64,000 bases of DNA from Branchiibius sp. NY16-3462-2 (GCF_001594145.1 NZ_LVCF01000025.1:1-64000), one strand, 5' to 3'. Shown: positions 27,595-36,292, counted from the first letter of the stretch. The notes: a model not told the origin generated them from the sequence alone. Numbers and translations are program-made.

Positions 27595-28706
27595 GCGACG
27601 TACGGCTTCGGCCGATCGCCCAGCTCGACACGTCCGGTGCTCGCGCCGTCGCGCATCGCGTCGTTGACGACCAGCACCTGCTGGTCGTGCCCCAGCTGGC
27701 GATCGACGTACCTGACCTCCCACCTGACATGAATGGTGGGGACAGCGACGAAGCCACCACCCTGCTACTGCACTGGGACGCCGTGGCCGAGGTCGCACGG
27801 ACCGCGCAGGAGCTACCGGTCCCGGGCGGGGAGGACGCCGAACTCTTCACAGTCGGATCACGGACCTTCCTTGCGGTCGCGAGTCTGCGCGCCGGGCGGG
27901 AGCCAGGCGATTACGAATGGACTGTCCCTCAAACGGTTTTCGAGTGGGACGGGGAACGCTTCACCCCGTTCTGGTCGGTGCCGGGTCTGGCGGGCAAGCA
28001 GTGGCGACACTTCCAGATCGGCGAGCAGCACTTTCTCGCGCTGGCCCAGGGGGTGTCACCGTCGCTGGTTCCCGGCGACGCAGAGCGATCGTCGTGCATC
28101 TTTCGTTGGGACGGCGCTGGATTCGTCCCACTCCAGGACGTGGACTCCGAGTGGGGTTACAACTGGGCCCACTTCCACGTCGGCGGCCACGACTTCCTGG
28201 CGTACGCCGACCACCTCCGCCCCAGCGTCCTGTTGCGTTGGTCGGGTGATCGCTTCGTCGACCACCAGGAGCTGCTGCCGGCGGGCGGCCAGGGTCGGGC
28301 GTTCGCCCACCTGACGCGAGACGGCGAGGACTACCTCCTGGTGGCCAGCCTGCAGGAGAGCTCGGCGGTGCTGCGCTGGGATGGGTCGAAATTCGTTGCA
28401 CACCAACGACTCTCGGGACCAGCCGCACGTGAGTGGGAGGTCGTGGAAGCGGACGGCCGGCTCTTCGTGGTGCGCATCAACTTCATCGAGGGCACACCCC
28501 GGCAGCCGCACACCGCGTTGACCTCACTGCTCTACGAGTGGATTGACGACCAGCTCGTCGAGGTCGCCACCTTTCCCACCCACGGTGGCACCGACGTCAC
28601 CAGCTGGCGCGACGAGGGCGGTGCGCTGGTCGCGGTGTCCAACAGTCTGGCGGCCGACGTCCGCTTCCGGACCCCATCAATCGTCTACCGCTTGGAACTG
28701 GGATGA
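27591..28706 (+). CDS. EPTP/EAR-repeat beta-propeller protein
   Basis: This 371-residue protein contains about six or seven repeats of the EPTP (EAR) type: a W-D-G-x-x-F strand, a Q or similar polar turn, and then an HFxIGxxxFLA strand. Examples are VFEWDGERFTPF, IFRWDGAGFVPL, LLRWSGDRFVDHQ and VLRWDGSKFVAHQ. In animals this repeat forms the seven-bladed propeller of LGI proteins; bacterial cases are less studied. There is no signal peptide, so the propeller should be cytoplasmic. It has no visible catalytic motif and may be a binding or scaffold subunit. Overlaps on both sides tie it into the operon. Confidence 0.78.
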   Translation: MSDVRLRPIAQLDTSGARAVAHRVVDDQHLLVVPQLAIDVPDLPPDMNGGDSDEATTLLLHWDAVAEVARTAQELPVPGGEDAELFTVGSRTFLAVASLRAGREPGDYEWTVPQTVFEWDGERFTPFWSVPGLAGKQWRHFQIGEQHFLALAQGVSPSLVPGDAERSSCIFRWDGAGFVPLQDVDSEWGYNWAHFHVGGHDFLAYADHLRPSVLLRWSGDRFVDHQELLPAGGQGRAFAHLTRDGEDYLLVASLQESSAVLRWDGSKFVAHQRLSGPAAREWEVVEADGRLFVVRINFIEGTPRQPHTALTSLLYEWIDDQLVEVATFPTHGGTDVTSWRDEGGALVAVSNSLAADVRFRTPSIVYRLELG

Positions 28707-29833
28707 CCACTGAACAGACGTTCGGCGGCAGTCCCGAACTCCTCGACCTCTACGCGGCCTACACGGCCGGCCCGGACAGTATCGGCAGCCACGTGAGTGC
28801 GATGGCCGCTCAGCTGAGCAGCCCGGACCCGCTGCTGGTGACAACGGCCACCGACCTGGTTCTGTATCCCGGGTCAGGACAGCCACCCCAGGTCCTGGGC
28901 TTTCGCAAGTCCACCCGCGGCTTCAAGGAATTGGCCGGCGTCTCCCACCTCGGTCCGGCCCTGGCCTCCCTCGTCGCTCTGCGCGAGGGCGACCACGACT
29001 GGACCACGGATGCCAAGCGGCTCTTCGCCGCCGCGCAGGACGCCCGCGCCGCCAACAGCACGGCCCTGTGGCGCGACCGGATCGGGGTCGAGGCCTACCG
29101 CGGTCGCGAGGAGGCCATCGCGCGGATGGTGGACTACAGCCTCGGGCTGACCACGCAATGGCTGGAAGCCGTGCTGGACGATCCGCAGCGGCTGACTTAC
29201 CAGCACCTGGTGGCCGAGATCCTGCAGGACCGGCCCGACCTACCGGTCTCCCTCGACCGGGTCATGGTCGCAACGTTCTACCTGGTCGGCCTGGACATCT
29301 CCTACCGGCTCGGCACCTGGTTGAGCGGGCTGGGTATCGACTGGTCCCGCGCCATGGTGATCGTGGCCGGCCAGCAGGGCCGTCCGACGGCCGGCGTGAC
29401 GTGGCAGACGAATTCGATCGCCCGCATCATCTTGGCCACCGCTGACGGCGCACTCCCGCTCGAGCGGTTGTACGTCGCGCCGCACGCCCCGACCTTGCCT
29501 CCGGTGAGCGCAGGCCAGGGTCAGCAAGAAGAAGTTGTGGCTCTGGAGCAGACCTACCGCAGGCTCTGGGCCGGAACCCGCGCCGTCGTCCAGCTGGGCG
29601 GTGCGATGTTCCCGGCCAGCCCGCCGTATGACCCCGCTGGCAGCGACGCAGTGAATGCGCCTGGTGCAGTTGACTGGTCAGCCCTGATCGGCCGCCTCCG
29701 GTTGGTCATGGAGGATCCCCGCCAACTGCTGTCGGGGGCGGTGACCGACATCGCGGCCCGCGACCTGCTCGCCGCCGGCGGCGACCCGCAGCGGGTGCGG
29801 GTGCCCGGCCTGGACCAGGAGCCCTACCCATGA
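28703..29833 (+). CDS. Unrecognised conserved-looking protein of the six-gene operon
   Basis: This 376-residue protein is soluble, mixed alpha/beta and lacks a signal peptide. Distinctive segments are ELLDLYAAYTAGPDSIGSHVSAM, LVTTATDLVLYPG, FRKSTRGFKELAGVSHLGPALASL, MVDYSLGLTTQWLEAVL and QQGRPTAGVTWQTNSIARII. I cannot place it securely; DUF5624 is a possibility I hold only weakly. No metal, nucleotide or nucleophile motif stands out. It overlaps its neighbours by 4 nt (ATGA) on each side, so its function should belong to the same pathway. Confidence 0.65.
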   Translation: MTTEQTFGGSPELLDLYAAYTAGPDSIGSHVSAMAAQLSSPDPLLVTTATDLVLYPGSGQPPQVLGFRKSTRGFKELAGVSHLGPALASLVALREGDHDWTTDAKRLFAAAQDARAANSTALWRDRIGVEAYRGREEAIARMVDYSLGLTTQWLEAVLDDPQRLTYQHLVAEILQDRPDLPVSLDRVMVATFYLVGLDISYRLGTWLSGLGIDWSRAMVIVAGQQGRPTAGVTWQTNSIARIILATADGALPLERLYVAPHAPTLPPVSAGQGQQEEVVALEQTYRRLWAGTRAVVQLGGAMFPASPPYDPAGSDAVNAPGAVDWSALIGRLRLVMEDPRQLLSGAVTDIAARDLLAAGGDPQRVRVPGLDQEPYP

Positions 29834-30705
29834 CCAGAGCGTTCCTCGACCTGGCGGACGGCGGCCGGCTGGCGTACCGGCTCGTCGGCGACCGGGGCCC
29901 CGTGGTGCTGTGGGTGCACGGGCTGCCCCTGGACTCCGACTCGTGGCGCCTGCAGCTGCACCACTTCGCCGGGCGCACCCGCAACGTGCTGGTGGACCTG
30001 CGTGGCTACGGCGCCTCGAGTCCCCTGCCCGAGGGCGCCGACAAGGTCACCCAGCTCTACGTTGACGACCTATCGGCGCTGTCGCAGGCGCTTGGACTGG
30101 ACGACGTCACCGTCGTCGGATTCGCCTCCGGTGGGCATGTCGCGCTGCGCTACGCCGCGGAAAATCCTCGCGCGGTCGATCGGCTGGTCGTCATCAACGC
30201 ATCACCCCGCTTCATGCGTGGTCCGGACTGGCCGTTCGGTTTCGACGAGTCCGGGATCGCCTACTTCGTGCAGGCGGCCACCGACGGTCGGATCGAGGCG
30301 ATGACCGACGCGGTCCTGGACCCGGCGCTGGTCTTCCGCGACGTCGACACGGCGACCGCGGACCGCATCTCCGACTGGTTCCGGCCGATGAGCCTGGCCG
30401 CCGGTGTGCGCACGCTGCTCGGATTCTTCGAGTCCATCGCTCGCGACGACGACCGAGATCTCTTGCGCCGCATCGAGGCACCGACGCTCATCCTGGCCAG
30501 CACCGCCGGGCAAGAGGTGCCGGTGGCAGTCGGCCGCTACCTGGCCGACCAGATCGCGACCTCCTACCTTGTCGAGCTGCCGCACGTGGACCACTTCGCG
30601 TTCGCCACCCGTCCCGACCTGGTCAATGAACTCATCGCCCAGATGCTGTCCGGCCCCGCGCCGGATGTTCACCACCCAGCACCACCAACCAAGGAGTCAC
30701 GATGA
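29830..30705 (+). CDS. Alpha/beta hydrolase
   Basis: This 291-residue protein has the alpha/beta-hydrolase layout: oxyanion-hole HGLPLDSDSW, DLRGYGASS, nucleophile elbow GFASGG (Ser), a helical cap with DWPFGFDESGIAYF, and the terminal catalytic His in LPHVDHFAF. It probably hydrolyses an ester, lactone or enol-lactone. In this operon it follows a propeller resembling lactonases and precedes a cysteine hydrolase, which suggests successive hydrolytic steps on one substrate. That pathway is inferred. Confidence 0.85.
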   Translation: MTRAFLDLADGGRLAYRLVGDRGPVVLWVHGLPLDSDSWRLQLHHFAGRTRNVLVDLRGYGASSPLPEGADKVTQLYVDDLSALSQALGLDDVTVVGFASGGHVALRYAAENPRAVDRLVVINASPRFMRGPDWPFGFDESGIAYFVQAATDGRIEAMTDAVLDPALVFRDVDTATADRISDWFRPMSLAAGVRTLLGFFESIARDDDRDLLRRIEAPTLILASTAGQEVPVAVGRYLADQIATSYLVELPHVDHFAFATRPDLVNELIAQMLSGPAPDVHHPAPPTKESR

Positions 30706-31364
30706 ACAACATCCCCGAGCCCTTCACCCCCGAGGACACCACCATCGTCCTGCTCGACTACGGAATCGGCTTTGCCAACCTGCTGCGCTCCCACGACCTG
30801 GCCCTGCACCTGAACAACGCACTCGGCCTGGCGAGCACTGCCTTGCTGATGAACAGCGGTCTGGTGGTGACCGGAGGGGTGACGGACAAACCATCCGGCG
30901 GTCTGTATCCCGAACTGCTGGAAGTCATCGGCGATCACGACATCGTCATCCGCAAAGGAGCCACGAACGCGTTCGAGGACGACGGCTTCAATGCCGCGAT
31001 CGAGGCCACTGGCAACAAGCGCCTCGCCATCGGCGGAATCTCCACGGAGGGCTGCGTGCTGCAGACCGTCCTGGGTGGCCTCCGACGGGGTTACGAGGTT
31101 CTCGTGATCGCCGACGCGTGCGGTTCCCTGTCTCGGGAGACCCACGACCTCGGCATCCAGCGCATGACGCAGGCCGGAGCCATCCCGGGTTCGATGTTCT
31201 CCCTCGCCGGCGAGTTCGAGCGCAAGCACGGTTCGCCGCGCTCGGCCGCCTATCAGCAGCTGATGCGCACCTATCAGCCGGCGATGGCCAAGGGCACTGA
31301 GGTGTTCATGCAGGCCCGGGAGGTCGGCGCCGAATCCAGGGAGCACGTGGGGGCGCCGGCCTAG
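30702..31364 (+). CDS. YcaC-like isochorismatase-family cysteine hydrolase
   Basis: This 220-residue protein has the cysteine-hydrolase triad: Asp in IVLLDYGIGF, Lys in DIVIRKGATNAF and Cys in GGISTEGCVLQTVLGG. The pattern is closest to the YcaC group. Family members cleave amide or ureido C-N bonds (N-carbamoyl compounds, nicotinamide) or are uncharacterised. It is the last gene of the six-gene operon and is followed by two hairpins before a convergent racemase gene. Confidence 0.85.
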   Translation: MNNIPEPFTPEDTTIVLLDYGIGFANLLRSHDLALHLNNALGLASTALLMNSGLVVTGGVTDKPSGGLYPELLEVIGDHDIVIRKGATNAFEDDGFNAAIEATGNKRLAIGGISTEGCVLQTVLGGLRRGYEVLVIADACGSLSRETHDLGIQRMTQAGAIPGSMFSLAGEFERKHGSPRSAAYQQLMRTYQPAMAKGTEVFMQAREVGAESREHVGAPA

Positions 31365-31377
31365 CGGTCCCGGTCAG

Positions 31378-31446
31378 CTGCCGATCGGCGTACGTCGATC
31401 GGCAGCTCCCAGCCAACCCCCCCTTTGACGCCGTAGCGGCGTCAAA
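31378..31446. terminator. Two hairpins closing the six-gene operon
   Basis: The first, CTGCCGATCG (31378-31387) with CGATCGGCAG (31396-31405), is a perfect 10-bp stem. The second, TTTGACGCCG (31424-31433) with CGGCGTCAAA (31437-31446), is a perfect 10-bp stem with a 3-nt loop. They lie between convergent genes and can serve both strands. Confidence 0.75.
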
Positions 31447-31458
31447 AAGGTCTGTACG

Positions 31459-32193
31459 TCAGTGGATTTCGAACGGAGCCAACAGCCCGGTCATCTCCTT
31501 GACCGGTGGCGCGGCGTACTCACCCCGGCGACTGGTCGTCACGCCCATCCGGATCAGGCCCTGCACCATGCCGGTGGCCGCGACCACGCCGTCGATCACC
31601 GGCACCCCGACCACCTGACTGATCTGTGCGCAGAAGTCCGCCATCCCAGCGCAACCCAGCACGACAGCGTCCGAGTCGTCGCGCTCGACGGCCTCGCGAC
31701 ACGCCTTGGCGATGCCGTACACACCGTCCTCACCCAGTGACTCGAGCTCCAACACCGGGATGTCACACGCGTGCACCCCGGCGCAGTGGTCGGCGAAGCC
31801 GTAACGGTCCAGCAACTCCTGCGCGCGACCACGCGTCCGGCTCAAGGTGGTCATCACACTGAACCGGCGACCGACCATGGCGGCGGCGTGGAAGGCGGCC
31901 TCTGCGATCCCCAGCACCGGACCGTTACTGAGCTCCCGCGCCGCGTCCAGACCCGGATCACCGAAGCAGGCAACCACGAATCCGTCGACGCCAGAGGCGT
32001 TTCCGAGCGCGATCTGCTCCAGCAGCCCGGGCACGGCGAGCGCTTCTTCGTAGTGTGACTCGATCGACGCCGGGCCCATCGAGGGATTGACTGCGTCGAC
32101 CGTGACATCTGCGCCCGCGACGCCCGCGGCCGACCGGCCGATCAGGTCGGTCATCGCGGACGTGGTGTTGGGGTTGATCAGACGAATGTGCAT
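31459..32193 (-). CDS. Hydantoin/allantoin racemase-like protein (Asp/Glu racemase family)
   Basis: This 244-residue protein has RLINPNTTSAMTDLIG at the N-terminus and the two catalytic cysteines of the Asp/Glu racemase fold in VVACFGDPG and VVLGCAGMADF. It matches the hydantoin racemase group, some of which interconvert the allantoin enantiomers. Between the allantoin genes and an NCS1 permease, allantoin or a substituted hydantoin is a sensible substrate, but the choice is not proved. GGAAGG precedes the start. It lies downstream of the permease on the same strand, behind a strong hairpin. Confidence 0.85.
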   Translation of the reverse strand: MHIRLINPNTTSAMTDLIGRSAAGVAGADVTVDAVNPSMGPASIESHYEEALAVPGLLEQIALGNASGVDGFVVACFGDPGLDAARELSNGPVLGIAEAAFHAAAMVGRRFSVMTTLSRTRGRAQELLDRYGFADHCAGVHACDIPVLELESLGEDGVYGIAKACREAVERDDSDAVVLGCAGMADFCAQISQVVGVPVIDGVVAATGMVQGLIRMGVTTSRRGEYAAPPVKEMTGLLAPFEIH

Positions 32194-32228
32194 GGGACAC
32201 CTTCCTGCTCGTCGTTGAGCGTTGGTGA

Positions 32229-32266
32229 CCCGGGTCGGGGCGGGCGCACTCCCACCCCGACCCGGG
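32229..32266 (-). terminator. GC-rich hairpin between NCS1 permease and racemase genes
   Basis: Inverted repeat 32229-32244 / 32251-32266 (16 bp, one mismatch, 6-nt loop) lies directly after the permease stop and before the racemase start. It could end the permease transcript or reduce read-through into the racemase gene. Confidence 0.65.
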
Positions 32267-32271
32267 AGTCG

Positions 32272-33918
32272 TCAGTGGCCGGCGGACATTGCGACGCCCT
32301 TCTTGGCGGCGATGTCCTCAGCGCAATCGGAGATGTGGTGGACCCGGTCCGGATGCCCGGCACCGTCGCTGACCTTGGGGTCGTCACCGGACAGGACCGG
32401 CAACTGTGGATTGGCCCGCTCCAGCAGCACCATGAGCACGAACCCGAGGCCACACCCGATGAACCACGAGTAGTCGCTGAGCTTGCTGATGTCGAACCAG
32501 CCGAGGTCGGCGAAGGTCTTGGGCAGCACCGCACAGGCGATGGAGATCAGACCCGCGACCGCGACCGTGATGACCGCGTTGGGGTTGTAACCGCCCTTGA
32601 ACCAGTACTTACCCTTCGGCGACATGGTGAACATGTCATCGACCAGGACCTTCTGCTTGGAGCAGATGTAGTAGCCGGCGATCAGGATGCCGAACAGCGG
32701 GCCGATCAGTGCACCCAGAACCCCGAGCGTGTAGTGGATCGCGGTGTCGTTGTTGTACCAGTTCCACGGGGTCAGCAGCACCGAGCCAACCGCGGCGATC
32801 ATTCCCCCCATGCGCCAACTGATCTTCTGGGGCGACACGTTGGAGAAGTCGAAGGCCGGCGAGATGAAGTTCGCGACGATGTTGATACCCACGGTCGCGG
32901 TGACGAAGGTCAGACCGCCGAGCAGGATCGCGAACCGCGAGTCGATGGCCTGCACCGTCGCGATCGGGTCGGTAATGAGCTTGCCGAAGACCGGCACCGT
33001 AGCCGACGCGCAGATCACCGTCAGGATCGAGAAGAACAGGAAGTTCACCGGTAGACCCCAGAAGTTGCCCTTCTTCACCGACGCGAACGACCTGCCGTAC
33101 CGGGCGAAGTCGCCGAAGTTGAGCATCGGTCCGGAGAAGTAGGAGACCACCAGGGCGATTGCCGAGAGCATCACGGGGATCGACGCTGCGAACGACAGTT
33201 GGGGGCCAGTGGACAGGTTCAGCGAGATGTTGCGCCACCCGGCCTTGCTCACCAGGTAGATCGCCAGCGCGATCATCACCACGTAGACCGCCGGACCGGC
33301 GTAGTCGATGAACTTACGGATGGTGTTCATGCCGGTCATGAACAGCGCCGCCTGAGCAACCCACAAGATGGCGTAGGAGATCCACCCCAGTGCGTTCAGG
33401 CCGAGGAAGCTGTGCTCGAGCAGGCTCGCCGAGCTGGGGATGAACTTCAAGAAGATGATGTTCAGCGACTCTGCGGCCAGGAAGGTCTGCACGCCGTACC
33501 AGGCGACAGCGATGAACCCCCGGATGATCGCGGGAATGTTCGCACCCTTCACGCCGAAGACCGCCCGGTTGATCACCGGGTAGGGCACCGCCGTGCGCTG
33601 GCTGGGTTTGGCGACCAGGTTGCAGAAGAAGAAGACGATCGTGATGCCGATCAGCAATGCGGCCAGCACCTGCCAGCTGGCGATGCCGAGGGCGAAAAGA
33701 CTTCCGGCGGTGACATATCCGCCGACGCTGTGCACGTCGGACATCCAGAACGCGAAGATGTTGTACGTCGACCAGGTCTGTTTGCGTAACGGTGCGAGGT
33801 CCTCGTTGGTGAGGGCCGGGTCGTAGGCGGACTTCACCTCACCGGCGCCCGGCGGAAGCCCTGCGGCTTCGGCGAGGTCGTGCGGCAGGTCGTCCCAGCT
33901 GACTGCTTCAGTGGCCAT
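32272..33918 (-). CDS. NCS1 nucleobase/hydantoin/allantoin permease
   Basis: This 548-residue permease has about 12 helices with NCS1 signatures: LRKQTWSTYNIFAFWMSDVHSVGGYVTAG near the start, VPYPVINRAVFGVKGANIPAIIRG, and FSGPMLNFGDFARYGRS. The family takes up allantoin, hydantoins, cytosine or uracil with sodium or protons. The divergent XRE-cupin gene and the co-directional racemase suggest a heterocyclic nitrogen source. The start ATG follows GGAG; a longer upstream frame has no support. Confidence 0.9.
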   Translation of the reverse strand: MATEAVSWDDLPHDLAEAAGLPPGAGEVKSAYDPALTNEDLAPLRKQTWSTYNIFAFWMSDVHSVGGYVTAGSLFALGIASWQVLAALLIGITIVFFFCNLVAKPSQRTAVPYPVINRAVFGVKGANIPAIIRGFIAVAWYGVQTFLAAESLNIIFLKFIPSSASLLEHSFLGLNALGWISYAILWVAQAALFMTGMNTIRKFIDYAGPAVYVVMIALAIYLVSKAGWRNISLNLSTGPQLSFAASIPVMLSAIALVVSYFSGPMLNFGDFARYGRSFASVKKGNFWGLPVNFLFFSILTVICASATVPVFGKLITDPIATVQAIDSRFAILLGGLTFVTATVGINIVANFISPAFDFSNVSPQKISWRMGGMIAAVGSVLLTPWNWYNNDTAIHYTLGVLGALIGPLFGILIAGYYICSKQKVLVDDMFTMSPKGKYWFKGGYNPNAVITVAVAGLISIACAVLPKTFADLGWFDISKLSDYSWFIGCGLGFVLMVLLERANPQLPVLSGDDPKVSDGAGHPDRVHHISDCAEDIAAKKGVAMSAGH

Positions 33919-34024
33919 GACTGCTCCAAGGTAATTCGGGCGATGGGATGGGAGCGCGGCGCTGCGCCGGGAGGATCGGTCCACCCGGGTGGGGTACCGA
34001 TCAGGCTGGTAGCGTGCAGGTCGG

Positions 34025-34066
34025 CGGTGTACACCGTCGGCACGGGTGTTAAGTTATTAGTTAACA
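34025..34066. promoter_or_regulatory. Palindromes between NCS1 permease and XRE-cupin genes
   Basis: CGGTGTACACCG (34025-34036) is a perfect palindrome. TGTTAA-N8-TTAACA (34047-34066) is a second, and TTAACA repeats at 34090-34095 close to the regulator start. Their position between divergent genes suggests operators of the XRE-cupin protein. Confidence 0.6.
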
Positions 34067-34117
34067 GCGTGGTGTAGGTTACAAACGGGTTAACAAATTC
34101 GTCAAGGGGGCGTTTTC

Positions 34118-34768
34118 GTGACACGGGACGAGCTGGCTACTGACGAGGTGCGTACGTCGATCGAGGCGGGCGCGCTGGATGAGTTCGACGCGCAGTTGGC
34201 CGGCATGCGTATTCGCGAGGTCAGAGAACGCAAAGGACTGTCGTTGCGGGAGGTTGCCCGCCGAATGGGCATCTCTGCCAGCGCGCTGTCGCAGATCGAA
34301 CGCGGTCTCCTGCGGCCATCGGTCAACCGACTCTTCGCCATTGCGGGCGCCCTGGATGTGACCGTGCTCGAGCTCTTCGGGGAAACCGAAGCACCAACTC
34401 CTGATGCTCCGGATATGGCTGCGGCACAGTCATATTCATTGCGTCGAAGCCTCGAGATGGAAACCGTCACCTTGGAGGGCGGTGTGAGCTATCGGCGACT
34501 GTCTCCGGGCCGCACCCATGGCGTTGACTTCTTCGAGTCCACCTACCCGCCGCACAGCACTGCGGGCGACATGCACGAACTGAACACCCACACGGGCTTT
34601 GAGGTGGGCACCGTCGTCAGCGGCGAGCTCACGATCGACTTCCCCAAGGAACGGGTCCTGCTACGAGCCGGTGACTCGATCTCCTACAGCTGCGCCCTGC
34701 CGCACCGGTTGTCCAACCAGTCCGACGAGCCGGCCGTCGCGACGTGGTTGGTGGTCACTCGGTCGTAG
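34118..34768 (+). CDS. XRE-family regulator with cupin domain
   Basis: This 216-residue protein joins an N-terminal helix-turn-helix (LREVARRMGISASALSQIERGLLRPSVNRLFAIAGAL) to a C-terminal cupin-2 barrel (GFEVGTVVSGELTIDFPKERVLLRAGDSISYSCALPHRLSN). Such HTH-cupin regulators sense small metabolites. It starts at a GTG, diverges from the NCS1 permease, and precedes an NCS2 permease in the same direction, so both transporters are likely targets. Confidence 0.88.
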   Translation: MTRDELATDEVRTSIEAGALDEFDAQLAGMRIREVRERKGLSLREVARRMGISASALSQIERGLLRPSVNRLFAIAGALDVTVLELFGETEAPTPDAPDMAAAQSYSLRRSLEMETVTLEGGVSYRRLSPGRTHGVDFFESTYPPHSTAGDMHELNTHTGFEVGTVVSGELTIDFPKERVLLRAGDSISYSCALPHRLSNQSDEPAVATWLVVTRS

Positions 34769-34856
34769 CGACGTGTACCTCTGGGTGCACACATTTGGAC
34801 CCAAACGGTTACATATCCTTAACCCACCCGGGTGCACGCGGGCCTAGCGTCGGACC

Positions 34857-36272
34857 ATGACGACAGTCGACACCGTCCGGCCCGAGGACGAGAAGCTCGG
34901 GTGGCTCCCCTCCCTGGGGTACGGCGTACAGCACATCCTGGCGATGTTCGGTGGTGTGATCGCGGTCCCGCTGATCATCGGCGGCGCGGCCGGACTGAGC
35001 GGCGCCGAAAAGGGCCTACTGGTCTCCTGCGCCCTCCTGATCAGCGGCCTCGCTACATTGCTGCAGACCCTTGGCGTGCCGTACTTCGGAGCGCAACTGC
35101 CTCTGGTGCAGGGTATTTCGTTCGCCTCGGTCTCGACGCTGCTGACCATCGTGCTGGGCAAAGGCGGTGGTCACGCGGGGATGCAGGCGGCGTTCGGTGC
35201 GATCATCATCGCTGGTCTGATCGGCCTGGTCATCGCCCCGTTCTTCTCGATGATCGTCAAGCTCTTCCCACCGGTTGTGACCGGTTCGATCATCACCATC
35301 ATCGGTCTGTCCCTGATGCCGGTGGCTGCCGGCTGGATCACCGGCCAGCCGACACTGAACGGCAAACCCAACGCCGACTTCGCCAACGTCGGCAACATCC
35401 TGCTGGCCGGTTTCACCCTGTTGGTCATCCTGGTGCTGATGAAGGTCGCCGTGCTGTCCCGGACGGCGATCCTGCTGGGTCTGATCATCGGCACCATCGC
35501 AGCGTTCATCGTCGGCAAGGGCAACGCGGACTCGATCAAAGGCACCAGCGCGTTCGCCTTCCCGAGCCTGTTCCACTTCGGCGCCCCGACCTTCCAGGTG
35601 GGCGCGATCGTCTCGATGACCGTCGTGATCCTGGTCATCATGGTCGAGACCACCGCGGACATCATCGCCGTTGGTGAGGTCGTGGGCACCAAGGTGGACT
35701 CCAGGCGAGTAGCGGACGGGTTGAGGGCGGACATGATCTCCACGACCGTCGCCCCGGTCTTCAACACCTTCCCCGCAACCGCGTTCGCGCAGAACGTCGG
35801 ACTGGTCGCGATCAGCGGCATCAAGAGCCGGTTCGCTGTCGCGATCGGCGGCGGTGTGCTCGTCCTCCTCGGCCTGTCGCCGTTCCTGGCCGGAGTGGTG
35901 AACATGATCCCGCAACCGGTTCTGGGTGGCGCCGGAATCGTGCTGTTCGGCACCGTCGCCGCGTCGGGAATCCGGTCGTTGTCGAAGGTCGACTACCAGG
36001 GCAACAACAACCTGATCATCGTGGCAACGGCGTTGGCCTTCGGACTGATCCCCGTGGTCTCCAGCAACTTCTACGAGAACTTCCCCGCCTGGGTCGACAC
36101 CATCTTCGGCTCCGGCATCTCGGCCTGCGCGATCATGGCCGTGCTGCTGAACCTGTTCTTCAACTGGTTCCAGCCGGACGAGCCGGAGGACCCGACCGAC
36201 ATCGCCGCCGCACCCGCGCTGCAGGTGACCGACGACGAGCTCGAAACCCTGGAGAAGGGCGGCTCGCTCTAA
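34857..36272 (+). CDS. NCS2 uracil/xanthine permease
   Basis: This 471-residue permease has the NCS2 fold: GYGVQHILAMFGGVIAVPLII, QLPLVQGISFASVSTLLTI, VETTADIIAVGEVVG, FPATAFAQNVGLVAISGIKSRF. It is paralogous to the permease half of the protein at 14478-16409 but ends in a short acidic tail rather than an enzyme-like domain. The substrate could be a purine or uracil. Upstream GGTTACATATCCTTAACC echoes the TTAAC elements near the XRE-cupin gene. Confidence 0.9.
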   Translation: MTTVDTVRPEDEKLGWLPSLGYGVQHILAMFGGVIAVPLIIGGAAGLSGAEKGLLVSCALLISGLATLLQTLGVPYFGAQLPLVQGISFASVSTLLTIVLGKGGGHAGMQAAFGAIIIAGLIGLVIAPFFSMIVKLFPPVVTGSIITIIGLSLMPVAAGWITGQPTLNGKPNADFANVGNILLAGFTLLVILVLMKVAVLSRTAILLGLIIGTIAAFIVGKGNADSIKGTSAFAFPSLFHFGAPTFQVGAIVSMTVVILVIMVETTADIIAVGEVVGTKVDSRRVADGLRADMISTTVAPVFNTFPATAFAQNVGLVAISGIKSRFAVAIGGGVLVLLGLSPFLAGVVNMIPQPVLGGAGIVLFGTVAASGIRSLSKVDYQGNNNLIIVATALAFGLIPVVSSNFYENFPAWVDTIFGSGISACAIMAVLLNLFFNWFQPDEPEDPTDIAAAPALQVTDDELETLEKGGSL

Positions 36273-36275
36273 GGG

Positions 36276-36292
36276 AGCCGGGCGACCCGGCT
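36276..36292 (+). terminator. Short hairpin after NCS2 permease
   Basis: AGCCGGG (36276-36282) pairs with CCCGGCT (36286-36292) over a 3-nt loop, four nucleotides past the stop codon, and is followed by AGGTTTCC. It is a plausible weak terminator. Confidence 0.5.
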
